Positions 7,943 to 15,548 of a DNA stretch of 64,000 nt are shown here, piece by piece. Source of the DNA: JAHDHW01 sp965220465 (GTDB lineage: Bacteria; Bacteroidota; Bacteroidia; Chitinophagales; Saprospiraceae); contig CBDCPZ010000023.1 of NCBI GenBank assembly GCA_965220465.1, forward strand, positions 1 to 64,000, in the 5' to 3' direction. The notes under the pieces are model-generated. The model was not told the DNA's origin and did not search any database. It saw nothing but the letters and a program-made list of their open reading frames with translations. The position numbers and the translations under genes were made by a program. Positions within the stretch are counted from its first letter, which is position 1, and each line of letters opens with the position of its first letter.

Positions 7943-9763
7943 TTAAAACTCTCTGTAAAATTCAAATGCACCTGAATAGGAAGCGTCTTCTAAATTGGGT
8001 CCCGAATTACTATAAAAAGTTGCAACACCACTAAATGTCCCTTTTATTTTTTCTCCAATTTCTCCATACTCGGTTATTATTAATTCTGACGGTCCACATG
8101 GTACACCACCGCATTCTTGATCTAAGATACCTAAATTTGGAAAAGTAACCGAACCGAAAAATACATCTGTGTCGTCATCATTGTAAATTCCAACATCATT
8201 TCCAATAAAGCCATATTTTATAAAATCTTGATTAGAACTTTTCGCATGCAACCAAGTCGCGTCTGGTTCAGCTTGAGCATTATCGTTGTGAGATACCATA
8301 TTCAAAGTTCTTGAATCGCCATTAATCGTTAAGGTGAAATATTCGTCCAAGCCATTGCCACAGGCCGTGACTTCGCCAATATTAATGGATGGAGACACCG
8401 GATAAGTCAATAAATCACTTTCCTGAAGATCATCTAAGTTGAAACCTTTTACAAATAATCCTGTAACATTTCCGCAGTTATACATGGATAAAGACACCGA
8501 ATTATCATTTTGTAAAGTGTAAAAAGAAGTTTGATTTCCTAATGTGAATTCCAGCCAACCATTCGTAAGAGGATTACCTGAGCAATCCAACACGGTTCCT
8601 GTAATTTCAATGATGTCGGGATCATTTAATTCAATAATACCAAGATCAGTATCAGCACTAAAAGGGCCAAAGACTGACCCTGAGGCAAGTTCAAAATTAC
8701 AGCCTCCTTGATTTACAGAAAAAGTCAATTCTTCATTCGCAGGCATTTTTCCTGCAAAGTATCCATTGTTGTCAGTGCCACCACAGGCTCCATTTCCACT
8801 GCTATTTACAATATTCACGCAAACTGATGCATTTGAAAAAGGAGCACCGTTTTCGGTTAAAATAATCCCACTAACATAAACTAATGGAAAAGGAGCATCG
8901 CAATTCCAAAAAGAAAAATGAGATACTTGGCCGACATATTTAAAATCATCTAAAATCGCAGTGCCTTCTTCCTGCCAAAGCCCAAATTCTTCATTGAAGG
9001 ACCATAACGGAATTTCACTTGGAGCATCAGCCCTCATTTCCGGCGGAAGATAAAAAGTTACTTCAGCCTGTTGACCATTACCAAGATTTAGTGCTTCGCC
9101 ATTTGCTCCTGTAAGTTCAACGGCCGCCATTCCATAGGTTGCTAAAGCCTCTTCTTCATAGGAGCTATTCACACCTTGTAAATCTCCGGGCATTATTTCA
9201 GCAAGATTATTTGCATCTGGAGAAATCCAGCGTGCGGCAACTGTTACATTCCCTTCATAAATTTCTCCCGATGAAGTGATAATGCTGTTTTCAGGAAAAA
9301 TAATTTTATTGCCACTCTCTCCAACTACTTCGCCACCCGAATTTGACGAAATTGTACCAATTATATTTTTAGCAAGTAATTTAATGCGTGCATAATTTTG
9401 TGATCCTGCTTTCGGGAAAAACCTTTTTGATCCATTAAAAAAACCTTCATTTTTAACAAGTATATACGTTCCCGCAGCATTCATTGGAATTTGATTAAAG
9501 ACAAATACTCCATTTTCATCCGTTGTTTTTGATAAAATAGTTGAATTAAAATCTTTCAAAGTTATTTGTACACCGGACAATGGTTTTCCAGCTTCATCAG
9601 ATACCAGTCCTGTGACAGACGCATTGACTGGATCTATTTCCGGTTCAAAGTTGTCTAGCTCAATTACCGGTGGGTTAGTATTGGGCGTTGTACTTATTTT
9701 ATCTTCTTTCCCACAGGAAAAGAGAGCAAAACAGATCAAACATAGAAGTTTTAGGTTTTTCAT
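7943..9763 (-). CDS. Lipoprotein with carboxypeptidase-regulatory-like domains
   Basis: The 606-residue protein starts with a lipoprotein signal (lipobox LFSC, Cys at about residue 17), followed by a Ser/Thr/Pro-poor linker. Residues of about 47-130 form a carboxypeptidase-regulatory-like beta sandwich (VTGLVSDEAGKPLSGVQITL). A large middle domain contains IIFPENSI, PLWSFNEEFGLWQEEG and VSHFSFWNCD. A second such beta fold follows (VSGIILTENGAPFSNASVCV), then an unassigned C-terminal domain. The middle domain recalls those of large surface or matrix-type proteins, but I cannot name it with certainty. It is first in the operon with the T9SS protein, suggesting a surface pair. Confidence 0.78.
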   Translation of the reverse strand: MKNLKLLCLICFALFSCGKEDKISTTPNTNPPVIELDNFEPEIDPVNASVTGLVSDEAGKPLSGVQITLKDFNSTILSKTTDENGVFVFNQIPMNAAGTYILVKNEGFFNGSKRFFPKAGSQNYARIKLLAKNIIGTISSNSGGEVVGESGNKIIFPENSIITSSGEIYEGNVTVAARWISPDANNLAEIMPGDLQGVNSSYEEEALATYGMAAVELTGANGEALNLGNGQQAEVTFYLPPEMRADAPSEIPLWSFNEEFGLWQEEGTAILDDFKYVGQVSHFSFWNCDAPFPLVYVSGIILTENGAPFSNASVCVNIVNSSGNGACGGTDNNGYFAGKMPANEELTFSVNQGGCNFELASGSVFGPFSADTDLGIIELNDPDIIEITGTVLDCSGNPLTNGWLEFTLGNQTSFYTLQNDNSVSLSMYNCGNVTGLFVKGFNLDDLQESDLLTYPVSPSINIGEVTACGNGLDEYFTLTINGDSRTLNMVSHNDNAQAEPDATWLHAKSSNQDFIKYGFIGNDVGIYNDDDTDVFFGSVTFPNLGILDQECGGVPCGPSELIITEYGEIGEKIKGTFSGVATFYSNSGPNLEDASYSGAFEFYREF

Positions 9764-9922
9764 AATTCGCTATTTTGTTTTTTAATGAATAACATGCAAC
9801 AAGATACACGCAGATTATTTGAAAATGGTTGGGTCATTTCAATTTTAAATGATGGATGGTAATCAAGCTTTTATATATGATTTTATATATTTTTCTTTAG
9901 AATAATTCGGTATTTTTTTTCT

Positions 9923-9988
9923 CACGCAAAGTCGCAAAGAACGCAAAGTGGTTAAAATCAGAGCTTTGCGACTAAGCAACATTGCGTG
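9923..9988. repeat. GCAAAG-type inverted repeat in a divergent promoter region
   Basis: Within the 396-bp gap between two divergent genes, cacgcaa (9923-9929) pairs with ttgcgtg (9982-9988), and agtcgcaaag (9930-9939) pairs with ctttgcgact (9964-9973). The left arm also repeats gcaaag three times. No ORF lies in the gap. The rest is AT-rich and presumably holds both promoters. Confidence 0.6.
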
Positions 9989-10159
9989 CAATATTTTGTA
10001 GATCATTGATTTTCAATAATTTGAAAAAAGTTGCCAAACTGTTGTTTTTTAGAAAGTGCCAATTATTTTCTTTTCAATTGAAATTTCCGAAATTTCTTTC
10101 GATCTTTAGAAAGCATTCCTGTTAGTCTTTTCATTTTTTATAATCTAAAACCTCCAGCT

Positions 10160-12052
10160 ATGAAAAATGCAGCCACAATTATCGTTTTATGTTTTTTAAG
10201 TACCACTCTATATTCAACATCGTTAAACTGGAAAAACAATGCAAGTCTCTACGATCATCTCGTTGAAGTTAACAAAGAGTGGTTGAATATTTCGGATGAT
10301 GAATTTCTTTGTGAGGATATGATTTTTGAAAATGATGGAGAGCGAATTAAAATGCATTTGAAATTAGTCGAAGGCTATCTTCGCCAAAACCCACCAAAGC
10401 ATTTAGATGAAATACAAATTAAAAACCGAAACGCGGCACTGGATATCTTGAATGCTTATTGGAAAACAGGAATTTTTCCTCAAAATACTTATCACCAAAC
10501 TCGTCAACCCTATTTTGTTGACAATTACGGGACAGCTTGTGCTGTTGGATATCTTGCTCTGAAAACGGGGGAAACTGCTCTGGTAAAACAGATAGCCAAA
10601 GAAATGAATTTTGCTTACATCGCTGAATTGGAAGACCATTATCCCCAACTTTTAAATTGGGCAAAAAAATATGGTTTTACAATTGAAGAGCTGGCCTGGA
10701 TTCAGCCAGGTTATCCTCCGATTAATCAAACCTGGAATACAGTAGGAAATGGTGGGGGTTGCAACGGCGAAATAAAAGTGATGAAAGCATTTGGCGATGA
10801 AATGCTATATTTTGGAGGCGAGTTTTCAGAGATTGACGGAGCAGCTGCAAATAGTATTGTCGGTTGGGATGGAAATGAGTGGCATACTTTGGGAGAAGGG
10901 GTAACCGGAGTTGTGAATGATATTGCAATTGATGATGAAGGAAGAGTATTTATCGGAGGTTCCTTTACATTAAATGAAGATCCGTCAATAGTTAATATTG
11001 CTTATTGGTATGATGGAGGCTGGCATGGATTTGATACAGGCGAAATGAATAACAGCATATTTGCAGTAAAAATTTTGGCGGACAGACTTTTTATCGGAGG
11101 TTCTTTTGAAATAAAATATCAGACTGATACGATAAAATATCTGGCATATTTAAATATTGGAGAGAGTATTTTTGAAAACCAAAATGGTGATTTTTCGGTA
11201 GATGCTAGTGTTTATGATATTGTTGACGATGGCAATCAATTGTATGTTTCGGGAAATTTCATGGAAACGGCTACCTATTCTTCTAACAACTTAATAAATC
11301 AGTTTCAAACTGAAAATATTGCTACCTGGGGTTTTGATGAAAACATTGGTATTTCCAATTGGATTCAGGCCTTTGACCATGAATTGGAAACGTCCATTTA
11401 TCGTTTATTTTTGCCTGATACAATATTATATGTTGGCGCCAGTGATAATATTAATTATTCTGGTCTCGGAATGATTGAAGATTCAATATGGGAATATCGC
11501 AATCTTGATTTGCTAATTCCAACTGACTCAAGTTTTATTAATGGTTTTATAAAGCATAATGACTTCATATTGGTGTATGGGAACATTGTTTATTATCCAA
11601 TAGTTGGAGTTTGGAGTAACGGAATTTATGTAATTAATGCCACTAATTCATTAAATTCAGAAGGAGCTACTTTTAATGCTGGAATAACTGCCGCAGAGAG
11701 CTTTCAAGAACAAATTTATTTTGCAGGGGATTTTACCATTGTTCAAGGACAGGAATTTCCTGGATTGGTGTCTACGCCATTTGATGGTTTAGTTCCTATT
11801 CATGAGACACCCGATTTGCCAAATTTCAATGTTTACGCGTCCGCCTCTGAAATTCACGTCCAGCATCAAGTTTTAAAAGAAGATGTTACATTTAGGGTTT
11901 ACAACCTGAGCGGTCAATTGATTAATCAAAAAACGTTAAAGGCGGGAACATCTGCTTCGAGTATGTCCACACAATCATGGGTTGCTGGAATGTATGTTTA
12001 CCAATTGGTTGGAAACGGATTTCAGGAAAGTGGAAAATTGGCTGTTTTTTAA
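10160..12052 (+). CDS. Secreted beta-propeller-like T9SS protein
   Basis: The 630-residue protein has a signal peptide (MKNAATIIVLCFLSTTLYST). An N-terminal helical domain follows (about residues 20-185), with conserved-looking CAVGYLALKTGE and LEDHYPQLLNWAKKYGFT. The central region (about 195-540) has repeated blades built around MLYFGGEFSEIDG, VFIGGSF, LFIGGSF, LYVSGNF and IYFAGDF. Each is a strand followed by a G-[GS]-x-F turn, which suggests a Kelch-like propeller. The C-terminal 70 residues resemble a divergent type A sorting domain (FRVYNLSGQLINQ ... GMYVYQLVG). It is predicted to be displayed or released through T9SS. The function is unknown. Confidence 0.8.
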   Translation: MKNAATIIVLCFLSTTLYSTSLNWKNNASLYDHLVEVNKEWLNISDDEFLCEDMIFENDGERIKMHLKLVEGYLRQNPPKHLDEIQIKNRNAALDILNAYWKTGIFPQNTYHQTRQPYFVDNYGTACAVGYLALKTGETALVKQIAKEMNFAYIAELEDHYPQLLNWAKKYGFTIEELAWIQPGYPPINQTWNTVGNGGGCNGEIKVMKAFGDEMLYFGGEFSEIDGAAANSIVGWDGNEWHTLGEGVTGVVNDIAIDDEGRVFIGGSFTLNEDPSIVNIAYWYDGGWHGFDTGEMNNSIFAVKILADRLFIGGSFEIKYQTDTIKYLAYLNIGESIFENQNGDFSVDASVYDIVDDGNQLYVSGNFMETATYSSNNLINQFQTENIATWGFDENIGISNWIQAFDHELETSIYRLFLPDTILYVGASDNINYSGLGMIEDSIWEYRNLDLLIPTDSSFINGFIKHNDFILVYGNIVYYPIVGVWSNGIYVINATNSLNSEGATFNAGITAAESFQEQIYFAGDFTIVQGQEFPGLVSTPFDGLVPIHETPDLPNFNVYASASEIHVQHQVLKEDVTFRVYNLSGQLINQKTLKAGTSASSMSTQSWVAGMYVYQLVGNGFQESGKLAVF

Positions 12053-12073
12053 AAAAGAGACAACAAAACCATT

Positions 12074-12832
12074 TTAATCTTCTTCCAAAGCCATGGCAAG
12101 TTCATCAGTCATTTCCAGATTGTGAAAAACGGCCTGGACATCGTCTAAGTCTTCCAATGATTCTATCATATGCAAAACACTTTTTGACTCAGACACTGGC
12201 AACTCGGTCGTCGTAGTTGGGATGCGTTCCAGATTTGCGCTTTTGGGTTCAATTTCCAAATCTTCCAGTTTCTTTTGCATATTGCCGAAATCAGCAAAAT
12301 CCACCGTAATAGTCACTTCGCCGGATTCTTCATCATGGTCCAAATCTTCTGCGCCGTCGTCAATCAATTCCAATTCCAGTTCCTCTAAATCGTGATCTCC
12401 TTTTTCAATAACAAAAATGCCTTTTCTTTCAAAAAGAAAATCAACAGATCCATTTGTCGCCAGATTGCCTCCATTTTTACTGAAGGTGGCTCGAACATTT
12501 GAAACCGTTCTTTGCAGATTATCGGTCGTACATTCAACAAACACAGCAATTCCACCGATCGCGTAACCTTCATAAGTTGGTTCGAGGAACGAAGCGGCGT
12601 CATTGTCGAGCCCTTTTTTGATAGCGCGCTCCATATTGTCCTTTGGCATATTTGCTCCTTTCGCATTGGCTATTGCCAATCGCAGACGAGGATTGAAAGA
12701 CGGATCTCCGCTACCGCCTTCTTTCACGGCGATTGTGATTTCCTTAATTATTCGAGAAAAAATCTTCCCGCGCTTTTGGTCGTTAGCTCCTTTTTTTCGC
12801 TTAATTTTTGACCATTTACTGTGACCGGACAT
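12074..12832 (-). CDS. YebC/PmpR/TACO1 family protein
   Basis: The 252-residue cytosolic protein begins with the family hallmark MSGHSKWSKIKRKKGANDQK and contains GANMPKDNMERAI, YEGYAIGGIAVFVE and the acidic C-terminal domain. The family was first described as transcriptional regulators; later work links YebC/TACO1 to ribosome function on proline-rich stretches. Its last codons lie only 21 bp from the convergent T9SS gene, with no hairpin between them. A large inverted repeat lies upstream of its start. Confidence 0.93.
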   Translation of the reverse strand: MSGHSKWSKIKRKKGANDQKRGKIFSRIIKEITIAVKEGGSGDPSFNPRLRLAIANAKGANMPKDNMERAIKKGLDNDAASFLEPTYEGYAIGGIAVFVECTTDNLQRTVSNVRATFSKNGGNLATNGSVDFLFERKGIFVIEKGDHDLEELELELIDDGAEDLDHDEESGEVTITVDFADFGNMQKKLEDLEIEPKSANLERIPTTTTELPVSESKSVLHMIESLEDLDDVQAVFHNLEMTDELAMALEED

Positions 12833-12866
12833 GATATTTTAAAGATTTTTTTTAAATAAATAGTCC

Positions 12867-12997
12867 AAGTTGCGATGTATCGCAAACTTGAAAATGATGA
12901 ATGACATATTATGAATTATGAATTGACAAACACGCTTTTTGAAAAGAATTCATCATTGTCATTCATCATTCATAATTAGTAAGATGTATCGCAACTT
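12867..12997. repeat. Imperfect long inverted repeat
   Basis: aagttgcgat (12867-12876) is complementary to 12988-12997. atgatgaatgaca (12894-12906) is complementary to 12957-12969. The left end is also a local near-palindrome (aagttgcgat / atcgcaaactt). The 364-bp gap between yebC and the zinc-ribbon gene holds no ORF. The element could be an attenuator in the yebC leader or a small mobile relic. Confidence 0.55.
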
Positions 12998-13196
12998 GCG
13001 TTAAATAATTGATTTTAGCTTTCGGTAATTGAACAATTTTACATTTAAAGAAATGCTTTTTGTTCAAATTTTTAGCGATTGATCGTAGACAAATTTACAA
13101 TTTTTTGAATGGTAAATTAGAATAAAAGAAAATGGAATCATTTGGATTGCTGCAATTTTCCTAATTTCACAAATTCAAATATTATTTTGTTAAATA

Positions 13197-14048
13197 ATGA
13201 AATGTAGCAATTGCGGATCCGACAACCCAGAGGATATAAAAATATGCCTTTCTTGTGGACATGACTTAAAAAGTGTGGCTGTTTTGGTTAAAGATAAACT
13301 ACTTTTCGAATTGGATTTCGATCAACCTTCGATCCTCTCCAATCAAATTCGGGATTACTTTTTTAAAACCTTGAGATTTCGAATCGAGACCGAACTTGAC
13401 CCAAAGGGTTATCGAAAATATTTTGATCATTTTCATTCCTCCGGATTTTATAAAAAGTTTGATATTCGGCTGCAACAATTGGCTGAGGAAGTTTTAACAA
13501 TTCATTCCCAAGAGCCTTCAAATTTGCATAAAATTGACTTGCTTTTAGATCAAACTATTGAATCATTTATTGACTATTTTGTTGTCTTTTATTGCGAGCC
13601 AATTCACAAATTGAAACTACCGGAAGCTATTTTACGATATGGAAATATTCAAAAAGAAGCGCTGGATTTAGGTCAAATGATCCTTGATTTTTTGGATTTT
13701 GAAAACGAAAAAGATAAGGTTTTTACAGATTTTTTGAACATGCCTGCAGGTAAATTGACAAATGCCAATGAAGCATTTCTTTTTGCAGAAAAAGAGGAAA
13801 AGTTATATTTTATATGCGATCAAACGGTGTTTGGTTCCTGCAAAGAAGGTTTCGCGATGACTGATCAGGCGCTTTATTGGAAAGCTCATTTCAATGAACC
13901 GGGAAAAGTAAGATTTGATGATTTAGAAAAGGTGAAAAAGGAAGGGGAGTGGATAACGATTAACGGGCAGTTTTTCAATGTCAACAAAACCATGAATTAT
14001 AAAATGATGAAGCTGCTCCAAAAGATACAAACTCTTAATAAACAATAA
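13197..14048 (+). CDS. Zinc-ribbon protein of unknown function
   Basis: The 283-residue protein opens with a C4 zinc ribbon: CSNC at residues 3-6 and CLSC at 17-20. A largely helical middle (about 40-185) is rich in Phe, Asp and Lys. The C-terminal 95 residues look like a bacterial PH/GRAM-type beta fold (GFAMTDQALYWK ... VRFDDLEKVKKEG). There is no signal peptide or membrane segment, so it should be cytosolic. The C-terminal fold resembles domains in proteins that sense envelope or lipid state, but this is a weak guess. The SUMF1-like gene follows 50 bp downstream. Confidence 0.7.
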   Translation: MKCSNCGSDNPEDIKICLSCGHDLKSVAVLVKDKLLFELDFDQPSILSNQIRDYFFKTLRFRIETELDPKGYRKYFDHFHSSGFYKKFDIRLQQLAEEVLTIHSQEPSNLHKIDLLLDQTIESFIDYFVVFYCEPIHKLKLPEAILRYGNIQKEALDLGQMILDFLDFENEKDKVFTDFLNMPAGKLTNANEAFLFAEKEEKLYFICDQTVFGSCKEGFAMTDQALYWKAHFNEPGKVRFDDLEKVKKEGEWITINGQFFNVNKTMNYKMMKLLQKIQTLNKQ

Positions 14049-14098
14049 TCTGCGGCAGAGAACGTAATATCAAAATACACTCACTAAAATAATTTTTT

Positions 14099-14956
14099 AT
14101 GAAACCTCTAACCTTTCTACTTTCCATCCTTTTTATGTTTTCTTTTGCAGGTAAAGATGAAAACGCTTTTTCTAAAAAACTGCAAAAAAAATACGGTTTT
14201 GTTCCTGCCGGTGAAGTCATGATTGATAAAAACAAAAAATCGGTTGACGGTTTTTATATGATGAAAACGGAAGTTTCAAATATCGATTACAAAGAATTTC
14301 TTTATTATTTAAAAGCAAATGGTGAAACAGAAAAATTGGAAACCGCAAAAGTGCATGCTGAAGGTTGGGAAATTGGGGAGATGAAACCTATTCAAAAAAA
14401 TTACTTTGATCATCCTGCCTACGATGAATATCCGGTAGTCAATATTACCAAAGAAGCCGCGAAATTGTATTGTGAATTTCTAAAAGATGTACTGAACAAA
14501 TCTGATGAAATCAAAGGATATAAAGTGATAAATTGCAGGTTGCCTCTTCGTGAAGAATGGATTTTGGCGGCTCGTGGAGGAGAAATGTTGTCGCCTTATC
14601 CGTGGGGAGGAACTTATCTGCAAAACAGCAAAGGAAAATTTTTAGCAAATTTCAAACATCTGGGGCCTGGTAATATTTCCTTTGATTATGAGTCAAAGAC
14701 TTATAAAATTGTTGATGAAGCTTCGGCAACTTCTGACTTTATATTAACAGCCCCGATTTATTCTTATTTGCCAAATAACTTTGGATTTTACCACATATCT
14801 GGCAATGTTTCGGAGATGGTTGCAGACGAAAACGTTGCTGTTGGAGGAAGCTGGAATTCAACAGGTTATGACGTCCGAATTGAAAGCGAAATGCCTTTTG
14901 AAAGCTATTCTCCGGAAGTTGGTTTTCGACCTTTGTTGATTCTTGAAAAAGAATAG
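14099..14956 (+). CDS. SUMF1/FGE-like exported protein, probably non-catalytic
   Basis: The 285-residue protein has a signal peptide without a lipobox Cys. It is followed by a formylglycine-generating-enzyme-like (C-type-lectin fold) domain: FVPAGEVMID, MMKTEVSNIDYKEFLYYL, YPVVNITKEAAKLYCEFL, CRLPLREEWILAARGG, YPWGG, NVSEMVADENVAVGGSWNS and VGFRPLL. The C-terminal block lacks the cysteine pair used by true FGE, so a structural or binding role like that of GldJ/GldK-type relatives is more likely than sulfatase activation. No sulfatase is nearby. Confidence 0.82.
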   Translation: MKPLTFLLSILFMFSFAGKDENAFSKKLQKKYGFVPAGEVMIDKNKKSVDGFYMMKTEVSNIDYKEFLYYLKANGETEKLETAKVHAEGWEIGEMKPIQKNYFDHPAYDEYPVVNITKEAAKLYCEFLKDVLNKSDEIKGYKVINCRLPLREEWILAARGGEMLSPYPWGGTYLQNSKGKFLANFKHLGPGNISFDYESKTYKIVDEASATSDFILTAPIYSYLPNNFGFYHISGNVSEMVADENVAVGGSWNSTGYDVRIESEMPFESYSPEVGFRPLLILEKE

Positions 14957-14963
14957 TTTTAAC

Positions 14964-15548
14964 CTATTTAAAAGCCATTTTAACTTCTTGTTGTAAAACC
15001 GGAATTACTTGTTTTTCGAACCATTCATTTTTCTTCATCCAAATTTGATTTCTGGGAGATGGATGAACTAGGGGGAAGTAGTTTGGCAAATAGTCAGTAT
15101 AAGATTTGACGGTTTCGGTCAGTGTCTTTTTTCTTTTTTCCTTTAAATAATATTGCTGCGCATATTGTCCGATTAGCAGGGTTAGTTGCAGATTTGGCAA
15201 CTGATCTAAAAGGTGTTGGTGCCAGAGTGGTGCACATTCTTTTCGCGGAGGCAAATCACCGCCTTTACCACGGCCGGGATAGCAAAAACCCATTGGAACT
15301 ATTGCCACTTTTGAAGTATCGTAAAAAGTGTCGGAATCAATTCCCATCCAATCTCGAAGTCTTTTACCACTTGCATCATCCCATGCAATTCCACTGGCAT
15401 GGACTTTAGTTCCGGGTGCTTGTCCGATGATTAAAATTCTGGAAGTTTGACTAGCTTCCACAACGGGATTCGGGCCAAGAGGTAAATGTTCAGCGCAAAC
15501 TGTACAAGTTCTGATTTCTTTTAAAAGGCTTTCCAAATCATTCGGCAT
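14964..15548 (-). CDS. Uracil-DNA glycosylase family protein
   Basis: This is a base-excision repair enzyme of the UDG superfamily, of about 194 residues from the ATG at 15546-15548 (MPNDLESLLKEI). A start at 15599 would add a hydrophobic N-terminus read from the neighbouring gene. Visible motifs are CTVCAEHLPLGPNPV, the active-site block IIGQAPGTKVHASG, and HPSPRN near the C-terminus. The usual four Fe-S cysteines of family 4 are not all present. Its ATG lies inside the last codons of the nhaC-like gene (11-bp overlap), so it is probably translated by coupling, although the functions seem unrelated. Confidence 0.85.
   Translation of the reverse strand: MPNDLESLLKEIRTCTVCAEHLPLGPNPVVEASQTSRILIIGQAPGTKVHASGIAWDDASGKRLRDWMGIDSDTFYDTSKVAIVPMGFCYPGRGKGGDLPPRKECAPLWHQHLLDQLPNLQLTLLIGQYAQQYYLKEKRKKTLTETVKSYTDYLPNYFPLVHPSPRNQIWMKKNEWFEKQVIPVLQQEVKMAFK

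Noticed and set aside
11977..12216. 79-codon plus-strand ORF across the end of the propeller gene and yebC
   Set aside because: It overlaps two well-supported genes in other frames and has no family features.
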